In this document: piece by piece, positions 7,767 through 7,988 of the stretch
Layout of the letters: each line of letters opens with the position of its first letter
How positions within the stretch are numbered: the first letter of the stretch is position 1
DNA from: Candidatus Rokuibacteriota bacterium
GTDB lineage: Bacteria; Methylomirabilota; Methylomirabilia; Rokubacteriales; CSP1-6
Assembly (NCBI GenBank): GCA_016201575.1
Contig: JACQCN010000447.1
Location: forward strand, 1 to 7,988
Reading direction: 5' to 3'
Length of the DNA: 7,988 nt
Notes under the pieces: model-generated
Databases searched by the model: none
Seen by the model: the letters and a program-made list of their open reading frames with translations, nothing else
Told to the model about the DNA's origin: nothing
Made by a program: the position numbers and the translations under genes

Positions 7767-7988
7767 CGGCCCGAAATCGGCGTTCGTCCCGGCCCCGTCT
7801 TCTTGTCCCGGAGTGGTCCAGACCGCCTCGCTCGTGATGGGCGGCAAGATCGGGAAAGCCGAAAGCATCGAGCAGCGGAGCGTCCAGGTCCCCCTTTTCC
7901 TCGACCGCGGCGCGACGGCCTATGGACAAAGAAGCGGCATCGAGAGTTGACACCGGCGGTGGCGAGACGAGGCTCCCGGGGTGCCGAG
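7767..7988 (+). other. Right-edge stretch with a possible coding remnant
   Basis: I recognise no gene here. One plus frame stays open to a TGA at 7948-7950, and its last 45 or so codons (from about 7813) have mostly G or C in third positions and read as plausible protein (SLVMGGKIGKAESIEQRS, then VPLFLDRGATAY). This may be the tail of a broken gene fused behind the desaturase remnant. The other plus frame, continuing from the desaturase, also stays open to the window edge but is Arg-rich and looks non-coding. The minus-strand frames here look like shadows. Confidence 0.3.

Overview
The window is a GC-rich (about 70 %) bacterial segment carrying most of a minus-strand operon for tricarboxylic acid (TCA) cycle enzymes. 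In transcription order, right to left, it reads: mitochondrial-type aconitase (7098-4852), a small AT-richer gene of unknown function (4790-4557), NADP-type isocitrate dehydrogenase (4496-3234), LDH-like malate dehydrogenase (3221-2295), a 53-residue remnant of a VOC/PhnB-like protein (2279-2118), class I fumarase alpha subunit (2113-1271), a 211-bp structured gap, fumarase beta subunit (1059-490), and the first 166 residues of a multi-pass membrane protein (500 to beyond the left edge). That last protein resembles membrane proteins I recall beside succinate dehydrogenase genes.

The enzymes cover citrate to isocitrate, isocitrate to 2-oxoglutarate, and fumarate to malate to oxaloacetate. If the left-edge gene belongs to a succinate dehydrogenase block, the operon also continues into succinate oxidation. 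Most junctions are tight (about 4-15 nt, or overlapping) with Shine-Dalgarno sites in the preceding gene or spacer, as expected for one polycistronic message. A good sigma70-like promoter (TTGACA, 18 bp, TAAATT) lies about 90 bp upstream of the aconitase start.

The exceptions to tight packing are the most interesting parts. They are the small AT-richer gene with about 60 nt of spacer on each side, the truncated VOC cistron, and the 211-bp gap with strong inverted repeats between the two fumarase subunits.

To the right of the operon, on the plus strand, 7281-7766 looks like a decaying fatty acid desaturase. It has one frameshift, an altered first histidine box, an internal deletion and a lost last histidine box. 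7767-7988 has some coding-like composition but nothing I recognise.

The organism is probably a high-GC free-living aerobic or microaerobic bacterium from soil or sediment, of the Rokubacteria/Methylomirabilota sort. That placement rests on gene order and base composition and is weak. I see no tRNA, rRNA, CRISPR array, transposase or clear intrinsic terminator. I see no new defence or mobile system here; the unknown small gene is the best candidate for something undescribed.
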